DNA from: an uncultured Bacteroides sp.
Lineage (GTDB): Bacteria; Bacteroidota; Bacteroidia; Bacteroidales; Bacteroidaceae
Direction: 5' to 3'
Length of the DNA stretch: 64,000 bases
Assembly (NCBI GenBank): GCA_902388495.1
Contig: CABMPP010000001.1
Location: 1-64,000 of the forward strand
How positions within the stretch are numbered: the stretch's first letter is position 1; each line of letters starts with the position of its first letter. Positions 15,200-29,595 of this stretch are shown here, piece by piece. The notes under the pieces were generated by a model. That model saw only the letters and a list, made by a program, of their open reading frames with translations. It had not been told where the DNA came from and did not search any database. A program made the position numbers and the translations under genes.

Positions 15200-16132
15200 C
15201 TATACGGCTATCTGAGTTGCCCGTAGAGACAGCATTTCCTTGGGTACAGCACTCTGTATCTCCTTCGTTAATGTTTCTAATAAAGTGTAACGGATAAAGT
15301 TCTTGTTGGTCAGCATCACAATCTGCCGCGTAGGGCAGGGGATGGCAAAGGGGCGTATCAGTTCTTTCTGAACCTCGCTCAGTTGCAGCACTGCCAGTTC
15401 GGGGATAAATGTAACGCCCTTACCGCTCTCCACCATGCGCATAAAGGTTTCCATGCTGCCAAGATGGTAGGCAAGCTGACTGGTGCGGGCAGCCTTCATC
15501 TGGCAGAAGCGTACCAGTTGGTCGCGAAAGCAGTGCCCCTCGTCGAGCAGCCAAAGCTGTTCACCGTTGACGTTAAGGTCGGAAGTACGGATGACTTCAT
15601 TCTGGGAGAGGGCGTCTTCGCGTGCCACGTAGGCAAAGAACTGTTCGTAGAACAAAGCCGTCTGCTGAAACTCTTCCATACCTGCCAGGCTGGCCACGAT
15701 GCCGGCATCTACTTCTCCGGTCTGCAGGGCTTTCTTTATGTCGTTTGTCTTCATCTCCACTACTCTTATATCCAGTCCGGGATACTTCTTCATCAGCTGC
15801 GGGAAGAAGCGGGGAAGGAGGTATGGGGCGATGGTAGGGAGTATGCCCAGGTTGAATGTCCCGGTAAGGGAATGCTTCTCTTCTTCTATAATGTTCTTTA
15901 TACGATTGGCCTGAACTAATACATTCTGCGCTTGTTCTATGATGTGGATGCCGATGGGAGTGGGGCATACGGGCTGCTGGCTGCGGTCGAAGATACGGGT
16001 GTCCAGCTCTTCTTCCAACTTCTGAATCATGGCGCTCAGTGTGGGTTGTGTCACGCGGCAGTATTCGGCTGCTTTGGCAAAATGGCGGAACTGATTGACG
16101 GCAAGGATGTATTCTAATTGTTGTAAAGTCAT
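15200..16132 (-). CDS. oxyR: OxyR, LysR-type peroxide sensor and regulator
   Basis: A 310-aa LysR-family regulator. The N-terminal winged HTH covers about 1-60 (MTLQQLEYILAVNQFRHFAKAA...RVTQPTLSAMI), then a linker helix and a LysR substrate-binding domain (about 90-300). The segment DEGHCFRDQLVRFC has Cys201 and Cys210, the same spacing as the redox pair of E. coli OxyR (C199/C208), which supports the assignment over a generic LysR. It lies upstream of ahpC on the same strand and is divergent from dps, both expected targets. The intergenic region with dps is 142 bp and holds promoters for both genes. Confidence 0.95.
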   Translation of the reverse strand: MTLQQLEYILAVNQFRHFAKAAEYCRVTQPTLSAMIQKLEEELDTRIFDRSQQPVCPTPIGIHIIEQAQNVLVQANRIKNIIEEEKHSLTGTFNLGILPTIAPYLLPRFFPQLMKKYPGLDIRVVEMKTNDIKKALQTGEVDAGIVASLAGMEEFQQTALFYEQFFAYVAREDALSQNEVIRTSDLNVNGEQLWLLDEGHCFRDQLVRFCQMKAARTSQLAYHLGSMETFMRMVESGKGVTFIPELAVLQLSEVQKELIRPFAIPCPTRQIVMLTNKNFIRYTLLETLTKEIQSAVPKEMLSLRATQIAV

Positions 16133-16175
16133 GATGAATAAGGCGTTTGAATGTTATATATAGAAATGGTCTATG

Positions 16176-16183
16176 CAAAGATA
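16176..16183 (-). promoter_or_regulatory. Putative oxyR -7 element
   Basis: The minus strand reads TATCTTTG, an exact TAnnTTTG match, giving a leader of about 40 nt. The -33 element is unclear. It lies back to back with the dps promoter, only 11 nt from its -33 box. Confidence 0.5.
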
Positions 16184-16194
16184 GAAATTATCTG

Positions 16195-16226
16195 TTTGAC
16201 AAGCGTTGCTTTGGCCCTTATCTTTG
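16195..16226 (+). promoter_or_regulatory. dps promoter with full -33/-7 consensus
   Basis: TTTG at 16195-16198, a 20-nt spacer and TATCTTTG at 16219-16226 match the Bacteroides primary promoter exactly. The leader would be about 45 nt. The divergent oxyR -7 element is immediately upstream, so OxyR bound here could affect both. Confidence 0.75.
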
Positions 16227-16274
16227 CATCACAGAACAAAAGAAAATAGTATAAACCTTTAAAATAAAAGAATT

Positions 16275-16763
16275 ATGAAGACTTTAGATTACTTACATTT
16301 GAATGAAGAGAAAGTGAACGGCGTAGTAGCAGCATTGCATCAATTATTAGCCGATTTCCAAGTACATTACACCAACCTCCGCGGTTTCCACTGGAACATC
16401 AAGGGACACGGTTTCTTTGTATTGCACGAGAAGTTCGAGAGCATGTACGATGATGCCGCCGAGAAAGTAGACGAAATTGCAGAACGCATCCTGATGTTGG
16501 GTGGCGTGCCCGAAAACAAGTTCAGTGAATACCTGAAGGTTGCAAAGATTAAAGAAGTGTCCGACATTTCTTGTGGCAGCGAAGCCGTTGACCATATCCT
16601 CGAAACTTACGGTTACCTTATCAGTGAAGAGAGAAAAGTGATTGAACTGGCCAACGAAGCCGGAGACGATGTTACTGCCGACTTGATGACCGGTTACCTG
16701 AAGGAACAGGAAAAGATGGTTTGGATGCTTGTGGCATTCAGCACGAAGAGCTGTACGAAGTAA
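16275..16763 (+). CDS. dps: Dps-family ferritin-like DNA-protection protein
   Basis: A 162-aa Dps/miniferritin that uses peroxide to oxidise and store iron as a dodecamer, limiting Fenton damage. Helix A carries the FHW motif (His39), followed by the conserved LHEKFESMYDDAAEKVDEIA ferroxidase segment with His51, Glu55, Asp66 and Glu67, and RILMLGG. Length and the lack of a signal peptide are typical. It is divergent from oxyR and has a consensus promoter; induction by peroxide via OxyR is established for Bacteroides dps and inferred here. A hairpin terminator follows. Confidence 0.95.
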   Translation: MKTLDYLHLNEEKVNGVVAALHQLLADFQVHYTNLRGFHWNIKGHGFFVLHEKFESMYDDAAEKVDEIAERILMLGGVPENKFSEYLKVAKIKEVSDISCGSEAVDHILETYGYLISEERKVIELANEAGDDVTADLMTGYLKEQEKMVWMLVAFSTKSCTK

Positions 16764-16780
16764 TAGAGAATGATAAATAG

Positions 16781-16829
16781 AGTGATAGGGTGATAAGGTG
16801 ATAATATATGGCCTTATTACCCTATTACT
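16781..16829 (+). terminator. dps terminator hairpin
   Basis: AGTGATAGGGTGATAAGG (16781-16798) pairs with CCTTATTACCCTATTACT (16812-16829), with two G-U pairs. A T-rich stretch (TTATTTATTTC) follows, 18 bp past the dps stop. Confidence 0.75.
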
Positions 16830-16958
16830 TTATTTATTTCATTATTTAATCCTGCCTTAACCCCTAATTAAGCGTTTGCTTAATCCGCAAGTTCTACATT
16901 AGCAGCAAAAATACCAATTAACAATTTTATTAATTAAACTGATGACAGAGTAATACTT

Positions 16959-19184
16959 ATGAAAAAGTTAACTTGCTGCTTTTATCTTGCTCTTTTGCTT
17001 GCTTCTTGTGGGCAAAAGACACAGCCGTCTTTGACGGCTTTGGTGAACCCTTTGATGGGAACATCATCTACCTACGAGTTCTCTCATGGCAACACTTATC
17101 CGGCGGTAGCCGTGCCTTGGGGAATGAATTTCTGGAGTCCGCAAACCGGAGAAAACGGCAGTGGTTGGATGTACATGTACACAGACAGTCTGATAAGAGG
17201 CTTTCGGCAAACACACCAACCCAGCCCGTGGATTAACGACTATGGGACTTTCTCCATTATGCCTCTGTTCGGAGAGCTGGTTATGGATAACAAGCATCGG
17301 GGCATGCGCTTCAGCCATGAGAATGAGGTCGCTGCACCGAATTGTTATAGGGTGAAGTTTGATAACGGAGTTACTACAGCTTTATCTGCCACTTCCCGTG
17401 GAGCCGTATTGGAAGTTACCTATCCTTCGGAAGCAGAACAATACGTCGTAGTCGATGCCTATCGGCATGATGGGAATCTTGCTTGGGACAAAGAAAAGAA
17501 CTGTATTTATGGAATCACCCGATACAATAATGGCGGAGTTCCCGATAATTTTGGCAATCATTTCATTGTAGAGTTCGATAAGCCCGTTGTCGAAGCCGGT
17601 ACCGACGAAAATGCTTGTGCTTACGTCAGGTTTCATCTGAAGGCCGGCGAGAAATTGACCATACGTACGGCTTCTTCTTTTATTTGTCACGAGCAGGCAC
17701 GTTTGAATTTTGACCGTGAGGTTGCCGGACGTTCACTCCAAGATATTTCGGCAAATGCGGCGAAAAGCTGGAATGAGCATATGGGGCGTATCAAAATAGA
17801 GGGAGGAACGGCTGAGCAGCAGAGAACGTTTTATTCTTGCTTGTACCGTACTCTTCTTTTTCCACGCGAGTTCTATGAGTTCGATGCAAATGGGGAGCCT
17901 GTCTATTACAGTCCTTACGACGGGCAGGTACACCAAGGATATATGTATACTGACAATGGATTTTGGGATACTTTCCGTGCTGTGCATCCCTTGTTTACCT
18001 TGCTGTATCCTGAGGTGAGCGAACGCATCATGCAGTCCATTGTGAATGCTTATGACGAAAGTGGTTTTATGCCCGAATGGGCGAGCCCGGGACATCGTGG
18101 TTGTATGATAGGGAACAATTCTATCTCCATACTGGCCGATGCCTGGATGAAAGGCATACGAACCTTTGATAAAGAAAAAGCACTGGCTGCGATGTTGCAC
18201 CAGACGCAGGCGCGTGATGCGGATATTTCTTCAGTGGGACGCGACGGCTATGCAGAATATGACAGTTTGGGTTATGTGCCCTATCCTGAAGTGCACGAAG
18301 CTACTGCCAAGACGTTGGAATATGCTTATGCCGACTGGTGCTTGGCACGTTTTGCCGAAGAGACAGGCCATAAGGAGGTAGCTGAAGCTTACTATAGGAA
18401 AGCACAGAACTATCGCAATCTGTTCTATCCTGAAAAAGGCTTTATGTGGGCGAAAGATGCTTCCGGCAGGTGGCGTGAAAACTTTGATGCAACGGAATGG
18501 GGCGGCCCTTTCACGGAAGGATGTTCCTGGCACTGGACGTGGAGCGTGTTTCATGATCCTGAAGGACTATCTTCATTGCTGGGCGGTCATACACAGATGG
18601 CGGCACGTCTCGACTCTATGTTTACGGCTCCCAATACTTTCAATTACGGTACGTATGGCTTCGTTATCCATGAAATAGCCGAAATGGTGGCTCTGAATAT
18701 GGGACAGTATGCTCACGGCAATCAGCCCGTACAGCATGCTATCTATTTATACAACTATGCCGGTCAGCCTTGGAAGGCACAATACCATGCCCGTAATGTG
18801 TTGAATAAACTCTATAATTCCGGTCCTGCCGGCTATTGTGGTGACGAAGACAATGGACAGACCTCGGCATGGTATGTATTTACGGCACTTGGCTTCTATC
18901 CGGTTTGTCCGGGGGCTTCCGAGTATGTCTTGGGCAGTCCGCTGTTTCCGAAAGCTACTCTTTCACTGCCCGGTGGCAATACGTTTGTAATTGATGCGGA
19001 AGGTGTTTCGGACGAAGCATGTTATATTCGTTCGGCAGAATTGAATGGGCAGGATTTCACTCGCAATTATTTGAAACATGAAGAACTGTTGAAGGGAGGG
19101 CAGTTCCGTTTGGTAATGGATAGTGTCCCTAATATGAAAAGAGGTATAAACCCGGAAGATTTTCCATATTCTTATAGCAAATAA
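16959..19184 (+). CDS. GH92 alpha-mannosidase-family lipoprotein
   Basis: A 741-aa exported GH92 enzyme, a family of Ca2+-dependent exo-alpha-mannosidases acting on N-glycans and mannans. The signal ends in a lipobox (LLLASCGQ). Family motifs run along the chain: VNPLMGTSST, GNTYPAVAVPWGM, FRQTHQPSPWINDYG, DGFWDTFRAVHPL-like text (NGFWDTFRAVHP), EGCSWHWTWSVFHD carrying the conserved catalytic-region Glu, and CGDEDNGQTSAWYVFTALGF. Linkage specificity cannot be read from sequence. It stands alone between two terminators, next to but not clearly part of the fucosidase/GH2 locus. A small dyad (ATTAAGC/GCTTAAT, 16867-16884) lies upstream. No consensus promoter was found. Confidence 0.92.
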   Translation: MKKLTCCFYLALLLASCGQKTQPSLTALVNPLMGTSSTYEFSHGNTYPAVAVPWGMNFWSPQTGENGSGWMYMYTDSLIRGFRQTHQPSPWINDYGTFSIMPLFGELVMDNKHRGMRFSHENEVAAPNCYRVKFDNGVTTALSATSRGAVLEVTYPSEAEQYVVVDAYRHDGNLAWDKEKNCIYGITRYNNGGVPDNFGNHFIVEFDKPVVEAGTDENACAYVRFHLKAGEKLTIRTASSFICHEQARLNFDREVAGRSLQDISANAAKSWNEHMGRIKIEGGTAEQQRTFYSCLYRTLLFPREFYEFDANGEPVYYSPYDGQVHQGYMYTDNGFWDTFRAVHPLFTLLYPEVSERIMQSIVNAYDESGFMPEWASPGHRGCMIGNNSISILADAWMKGIRTFDKEKALAAMLHQTQARDADISSVGRDGYAEYDSLGYVPYPEVHEATAKTLEYAYADWCLARFAEETGHKEVAEAYYRKAQNYRNLFYPEKGFMWAKDASGRWRENFDATEWGGPFTEGCSWHWTWSVFHDPEGLSSLLGGHTQMAARLDSMFTAPNTFNYGTYGFVIHEIAEMVALNMGQYAHGNQPVQHAIYLYNYAGQPWKAQYHARNVLNKLYNSGPAGYCGDEDNGQTSAWYVFTALGFYPVCPGASEYVLGSPLFPKATLSLPGGNTFVIDAEGVSDEACYIRSAELNGQDFTRNYLKHEELLKGGQFRLVMDSVPNMKRGINPEDFPYSYSK

Positions 19185-19204
19185 GATTCAGTGGAACTAT
19201 AATG

Positions 19205-19242
19205 AAAGAAGCGGAGACCATTCGATTGGTTTCCGCTTCTTT
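19205..19242. terminator. Bidirectional terminator between GH92 and GH2 genes
   Basis: AAAGAAGCGGAGACCA (19205-19220) pairs with TGGTTTCCGCTTCTTT (19227-19242) around a 6-nt loop, with one G-U pair. T-rich ends on both strands suit termination of both convergent genes. Confidence 0.85.
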
Positions 19243-19268
19243 TATGATTTAATATTTGTACCGTTTGT

Positions 19269-24306
<5,038 letters not shown>

Positions 24307-24678
24307 GATCTAATTGGATTAATAAATATAAGAATTGATTATGTGTGTTTTAGAACCGTAGGCAAAATTAAGAAAAGTAGGTTAGTAATTGGGTTAAATA
24401 TAGATTAGGGCGAATATTAATAGTCGAATTTCTTTGTTAACCGCAGATTCTTTCTGTTTCTTTAGCCTATTTTGCATTTGTCATTTGACGTAATCAATAT
24501 TATTCCTTTTGGGACTTTATGAAGGTTAATAAAAAAACGGAGAGGTTAACGGTGGCATTAATCGTTGTTTAATCGCCTATTTAAGATGTGCTTAGTAGTT
24601 TTGCCTACGTTTTGGAACCTTAGTGGGAAATACAGAGTCCCACATATATATTAATAATACTAAATTAAAAAACACAGT
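24307..24678. promoter_or_regulatory. 372-bp divergent control region of the fucosidase/SusC locus
   Basis: AT-rich gap with no plausible gene. Minus strand: TAATTTTG at 24363-24370, a -7 match for the GH29-GH2 operon. Plus strand: TAGTTTTG at 24596-24603, a -7 match for susC with no good -33 box, leaving a leader of about 72 nt. The hexamer GGTTAA or its complement recurs (near 24381, 24438, 24513 and 24545) and could mark regulator sites; this last point is a guess. Confidence 0.5.
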
Positions 24679-27600
24679 ATGAAAAGACTTGGAGTTGTAG
24701 AAAAAGCCGTTAGGGCTTCAGGGCTGATAGTCCTTCTCACGGGTGTGGGTTTTCAGCCATGCCTTGCTTCGCAGAGTGTTACCGTATCATCACTCGAAAC
24801 GGTAAACATCGCACAACAGAGCATTCTTATAAAAGGTAAAGTCATTGATAAAACTGGTGAAGGTTTGCCGGGAGCTACCGTACGGATTATAGGAAAAGAC
24901 CAGGGAGCTATTACCGACTTCGATGGTAACTTTACGATTGAAGTAGCAAAAGGAGCAAAATTGGAAATCTCGTTCATCGGTTATATTAGTAAGGTAGTGT
25001 CCATTGCTGATCAGAATAACCTGACTGTCACTTTGGAAGAGGATAGCAAAGCTTTAGATGAAGTAGTTGTTGTCGGCTATGGTACACAGAAAAAAGTTAA
25101 TTTGACTGGCGCTGTAGCCAGTGTTTCGTCTGAAGTATTGGATAGTCGTCCGATAACAAATTTGAGCCAGGGGCTGCAAGGTATGATTGGCAATCTGAAT
25201 ATTACAGCCAGCAATGGTTCACCGGGAAAAGGATATGGTTTTAATGTGCGTGGTACTACTTCCATTAATTCTGCCGGACCGTTAGTGTTGGTAGACGGTG
25301 TACAGATGGACCCCAACCTGATAAATCCTGCCGATGTAGAGAGCGTATCAGTTTTGAAAGATGCTGCTTCTGCATCTATTTACGGAACACAAGCTGCTTA
25401 TGGTGTAGTACTTATCACAACGAAGAAAGGGAAAAAGCAGGAAGCCAAGGTTTCATTCTCAAGCAATTGGTCATTAAATAGCCCTACAAAAATTCCAGAA
25501 TACATGGATTCATGGACTTTTGCTAATTTTCATAATCTGACTAACCGTAATTCGGGTGGCGGTGATTATTATGATCAAAACTATATGGATCATATTTATG
25601 CTTATTATACTGACCCGAAACACAATTTACCGGTGTTTATTGATCCGTCTAATCCTGATAAATATTTGTATTGCGGTAATACGGACTGGATTGAAGAAAC
25701 CCGAAAGACTACGACTTTATTACAACAGCACACATTGTCCATTAATGGTGGTGCGGGAAAGACGAACTATTATGGTTCGGTAGGTTTTATGGACCAGGAA
25801 GGGCAACTGAAGCATTACGATGATGAATACCGTCGTTTTAATGTGGCTCTGAATGTTAATTCAGAAATACGGAAGTGGCTACAGATTGGTATGAAGATAA
25901 ACTATAATCATACGAAGCATGACACTCCTTACGGTCATAACAGTAACGATATGGAAGCGGCTTTCTATGGTGCCGACCTGCGCCCCTTCATGCCTGTCTA
26001 TCATCCGGATGGTAATTACTCCGGGCAAGGTAGCTGGACCAACATGGTCGCTACTCAGGCTATCTCGGGTAGCCGTGTACATAAAGAAAATGATTTATGG
26101 CTGACTGGAACAATGAAAATCAATCCTTTGAAAGGGTGGAGCATCAATATGGACTATACCTTCAATATGTATATGTTGAACAAGAAATATCATGGAAAAG
26201 AGATTATTGAGCATTATGCAAATCCTGACGTAACCACTATTTTCCCGCATATCACTCCCAGTACAGTGAAATATACGGCAGACGATAACTACTATCAAGT
26301 ATTTAATTTATATAGTAACTATGAACATGGTTTTGGCAAACACAATGTGAAACTTCTGGTCGGTTACAATTATGAGCGTAAAGATTATCGTTGGTTTGAT
26401 GCCGAGCGACAGAATCTGATTAGTCAGGATATTGCCTCATTAGGAATGGCGTATGGAGAGAAATATAATGGTAGTGGTGAACATGCTTGGGCCACTATGG
26501 GCTATTTTGCCCGCATCAACTATAATTATGATGAACGTTATTTGTTGGAATTGAATGGACGCTATGATGGTTCTTCCAAGTTCCCTAAGGACAACCGTTT
26601 TGCATTTTTTCCCTCTTTCTCTGCTGCATGGCGTATTTCAAATGAAGCATTCTTTGAAGGTGTCAAGAAATATGTGGATGAACTAAAACTCCGTGCCTCT
26701 TATGGTTCGTTAGGTAACCAGACAGTAGGTGGTGATTATCCTTATATATCAACGATGGGAGCCAATGGTGAAATGGGCTATTTGGTAGATGGCAAGAAAA
26801 TAGCAAGCGTAACTCCCGGCGGTATTGTCAGTCCGATTCTTACTTGGGAAACTGTTCGGCAAATGGACTTCGGAATAGATTGGGTATTACTGGATAATCG
26901 TCTATATGGTACATTTGATTGGTATCAGCGTATGACGTATGATATGGTAACGAATGGTACTCCGCTACCTGCAGTATTGGGTACGGGAGCTCCACAGGCC
27001 AATACAGCCGACCTTAAAACTACCGGTTGGGAATTGAATATCGGTTGGAGAGACTGTCTTGAAAGCGGATTCTCTTATGACGTTAGTTTTGTATTGTCTG
27101 ATTATAAAGCGAAAATCACGCGATTTAACAATCCTGAGAAATTACTATTTAGTGGTGATAAGGCTCAAAACTATACAGGTAAGCAATGGGGAGAAATTTG
27201 GGGATTTGTAACAGAAGGCTTATTCCAAAGTGAAGAAGAGATAAAGAACCATGTTGACCAGTCAGAAATTTATGGTGGCAATTGGTATCCGGGAGATGTG
27301 AAGTACAAGAATCTGGATGGCGATGACAAGATCTCATATGGCAAGAATACAGCTGATGATCCGGGTGACCGTAAAGTCATTGGTAACAGTGAACCACGTT
27401 ATTCTTATGGCATTAAAGCTGATGCACAGTGGAAAGGTTTTGATTTAAGTATTTTCTTCCAAGGTGTGGGTAAAAAGGATGTTGAATTAAGTGGCAATCA
27501 GTTTTGGGGCTTTGGCAATGAATGGCATGTTCCATTCCCTCACGCGTTGGATAGTTGGACGGAAGACAATCGTAATGCTTATTTCCCACGTTCCACTTAC

Positions 27601-27864
27601 GATAACGTAACAGGAAATCGTGTAACTCAGACTCGGTATCTGCAAGATGCCTCCTATCTTCGTTTGAAAAACCTTACTATAGGATATACATTGCCGAAGG
27701 CATTGCTGGAAAGATGGAAAATAGACAACATACGTCTGTATATGAGCGGACAGAATCTGCTGACGTTCGACCATCTTTTTGATATCTACGATCCGGAGAC
27801 TGTTAATATTGGTGCATATCCATTACAGAAATCTATTTCATTCGGTTTAAATATAACACTCTAA
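24679..27864 (+). CDS. SusC-type TonB-dependent receptor (locus 1)
   Basis: A 1061-aa outer-membrane transporter that imports glycan fragments with its SusD partner. A signal sequence is followed by a carboxypeptidase-regulatory-like domain (about 50-125, ILIKGKVIDKTGEGLPGATV), the TonB-box region LDEVVVVGYGTQKK, a plug with FNVRGTTSIN and the SusC hallmark SIYGTQAAYGVVLITTKKG, then a 22-strand barrel ending in the usual aromatic/leucine strand (ISFGLNITL). It starts a three-gene operon with susD (14-bp gap) and a DUF1735 lipoprotein. The base composition is AT-rich compared with 3-13 kb. Confidence 0.95.
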   Translation: MKRLGVVEKAVRASGLIVLLTGVGFQPCLASQSVTVSSLETVNIAQQSILIKGKVIDKTGEGLPGATVRIIGKDQGAITDFDGNFTIEVAKGAKLEISFIGYISKVVSIADQNNLTVTLEEDSKALDEVVVVGYGTQKKVNLTGAVASVSSEVLDSRPITNLSQGLQGMIGNLNITASNGSPGKGYGFNVRGTTSINSAGPLVLVDGVQMDPNLINPADVESVSVLKDAASASIYGTQAAYGVVLITTKKGKKQEAKVSFSSNWSLNSPTKIPEYMDSWTFANFHNLTNRNSGGGDYYDQNYMDHIYAYYTDPKHNLPVFIDPSNPDKYLYCGNTDWIEETRKTTTLLQQHTLSINGGAGKTNYYGSVGFMDQEGQLKHYDDEYRRFNVALNVNSEIRKWLQIGMKINYNHTKHDTPYGHNSNDMEAAFYGADLRPFMPVYHPDGNYSGQGSWTNMVATQAISGSRVHKENDLWLTGTMKINPLKGWSINMDYTFNMYMLNKKYHGKEIIEHYANPDVTTIFPHITPSTVKYTADDNYYQVFNLYSNYEHGFGKHNVKLLVGYNYERKDYRWFDAERQNLISQDIASLGMAYGEKYNGSGEHAWATMGYFARINYNYDERYLLELNGRYDGSSKFPKDNRFAFFPSFSAAWRISNEAFFEGVKKYVDELKLRASYGSLGNQTVGGDYPYISTMGANGEMGYLVDGKKIASVTPGGIVSPILTWETVRQMDFGIDWVLLDNRLYGTFDWYQRMTYDMVTNGTPLPAVLGTGAPQANTADLKTTGWELNIGWRDCLESGFSYDVSFVLSDYKAKITRFNNPEKLLFSGDKAQNYTGKQWGEIWGFVTEGLFQSEEEIKNHVDQSEIYGGNWYPGDVKYKNLDGDDKISYGKNTADDPGDRKVIGNSEPRYSYGIKADAQWKGFDLSIFFQGVGKKDVELSGNQFWGFGNEWHVPFPHALDSWTEDNRNAYFPRSTYDNVTGNRVTQTRYLQDASYLRLKNLTIGYTLPKALLERWKIDNIRLYMSGQNLLTFDHLFDIYDPETVNIGAYPLQKSISFGLNITL

Positions 27865-27878
27865 AAATCTGATAATTC

Positions 27879-29567
27879 ATGAAAACAAAAAATCTATCTA
27901 TAATTGCAGCTTTATTTATTGTGCCGCTATTTACTTCGTGCGCAGATATGCTGGACCTATATCCGGAAGATTCCGTTTCTGATGAGAACTTTTGGAAAAG
28001 TGAACAAGACTTGGAACTCTTTGCCAATGGCTTCTATGGAATCTTACCGGGAGCACAGGGGCCGGGTGCTGATGATCAATCAGATTGTTACGTGAATGAG
28101 AAACCAAATACCTGGTTATTCAATCAAGAAACGATTCCTACTTCAGGAGGTGGTTGGAGTAGCGGTGACTGGGGTAATATTCGTTCTGCCAACTACTTTA
28201 TGGCTCGCTATACACGCGTATCTGGAAATGAAGAGAATATTAATCGTCAGGTAGCTGTAGTACGTTTCTTCCGTGCTTGGGAGTATTTCTATAAAATAAG
28301 ACGTTTTGGTGATGTACCTTGGTATGAAACAGAATTGAACGTTGATTCGGAAGAACTCTACAAGGGGCGTGACAGCCGGAAGGATGTGTTTGTACATATT
28401 CTGGAAGACCTTGATTTCGCTATAGAACATCTACCGGATGCTAACTCTGTCTCTACAGGTCGTATGCATAAAGCTGCTGCTTTGGCATTTAAGTCGAGGG
28501 CTTGTTTGTATGAGGCCACTTATCGTAAATACCATGGATTGGGAGACTATGAGCATCTGCTCCGTGAAGCTTCCGATGCTGCCTGGCAAATTATTGATAG
28601 TGGCAGATATGCGATTTGGAGCAATGAAAAGCCTAAAACGGATTATTATAATCTGTTTATTCAGGAAGACCTTTCAAGTAACAGTGAATGTATTATGCCT
28701 CGTGTATACGAAGCTAAGTTACTGATGCATAATAATACCCGCCAGCTCGAAGAATCATACACAGGAATGAGCCGTGCCATGTTTGAGCAATATTTGTGTG
28801 CGGACGGTTTACCCACAGCAGTCAGCCCGCACTATGGTAGTGAAGCTGCTATGCCTATAGACGAACTTGCCAAACGAGACCCCCGTCTTGCGCAGAGTAT
28901 TGATAATCCTAATTTGCCGTTTAAATTGTTGGGTGACGGTACTCCTTCTTTCAATGCAGTACCTTCTCTTGATACTAAATATTGTACAACAGGATACCAT
29001 GTAATGAAGTACCATTCACCGGATCCTGAACAATGGAATATTGGCCTGTCAACACTGGATGTTTTTATTTTCCGCTATGCAGAAGTGTTGTTAAACTATG
29101 CCGAATCTAAGGCAGAATTGGGAGAATGCGATCAGAATGTGTTGGATGTTACGATTAATCAGTTGCGTGATCGTGTGGAAATGCCCCATTTGACAATAGA
29201 GGTAGGTTTTGAGGACCCGAACTGGCCAAATTATGGATATGAACTAACACCACTCCTATATGAAATACGTCGTGAACGTGCTGTAGAACTTTTGGGTGAA
29301 GGTTTCCGTTGGGATGACATTGTGCGTTGGAAAGCCGGTAAACTACTGGAAAATCCGAAAACAATGTTAGGGATGAAAGTTTCAAATCAATTGAAAGAAG
29401 CTTATGGAGACTTTCCGCGTACTTTGGATGAGGAAGGATATCTGGTTGTTTATCCTGATAAGAAGTCCAGAGTATGGGATGATAAACTTTACTTGCATCC
29501 GCTGCCGATTGATGAAACCACAATGAATCCTAATCTGTTGCCTAATAATCCGGGTTGGGGAAAATAA
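27879..29567 (+). CDS. SusD-type glycan-binding lipoprotein (locus 1)
   Basis: A 562-aa RagB/SusD-family outer-membrane lipoprotein (lipobox PLFTSCAD, Cys21) that binds glycan and acts as a lid on SusC. It shows the N-terminal SusD region (LDLYPEDSVSDENFWKSEQD), a TPR-like helical core (VRFFRAWEYFYKIRRFGDVP), and the conserved C-terminal segment with FRYAEVLLNYAESKAELGE and EIRRERAVELLGEGFRWDDI, ending in the LHPLPIDETTMNPNL motif. It follows susC by 14 bp and precedes the DUF1735 gene by 28 bp. Confidence 0.95.
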   Translation: MKTKNLSIIAALFIVPLFTSCADMLDLYPEDSVSDENFWKSEQDLELFANGFYGILPGAQGPGADDQSDCYVNEKPNTWLFNQETIPTSGGGWSSGDWGNIRSANYFMARYTRVSGNEENINRQVAVVRFFRAWEYFYKIRRFGDVPWYETELNVDSEELYKGRDSRKDVFVHILEDLDFAIEHLPDANSVSTGRMHKAAALAFKSRACLYEATYRKYHGLGDYEHLLREASDAAWQIIDSGRYAIWSNEKPKTDYYNLFIQEDLSSNSECIMPRVYEAKLLMHNNTRQLEESYTGMSRAMFEQYLCADGLPTAVSPHYGSEAAMPIDELAKRDPRLAQSIDNPNLPFKLLGDGTPSFNAVPSLDTKYCTTGYHVMKYHSPDPEQWNIGLSTLDVFIFRYAEVLLNYAESKAELGECDQNVLDVTINQLRDRVEMPHLTIEVGFEDPNWPNYGYELTPLLYEIRRERAVELLGEGFRWDDIVRWKAGKLLENPKTMLGMKVSNQLKEAYGDFPRTLDEEGYLVVYPDKKSRVWDDKLYLHPLPIDETTMNPNLLPNNPGWGK

Positions 29568-29595
29568 TATGAACTTTTAAAAATGAACAGAAATA

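Noticed and set aside
24307..24678. Invertible promoter
   Set aside because: Inverted repeats flanking the promoter region, as in Bacteroides phase-variable loci, were not found and no recombinase gene is nearby.
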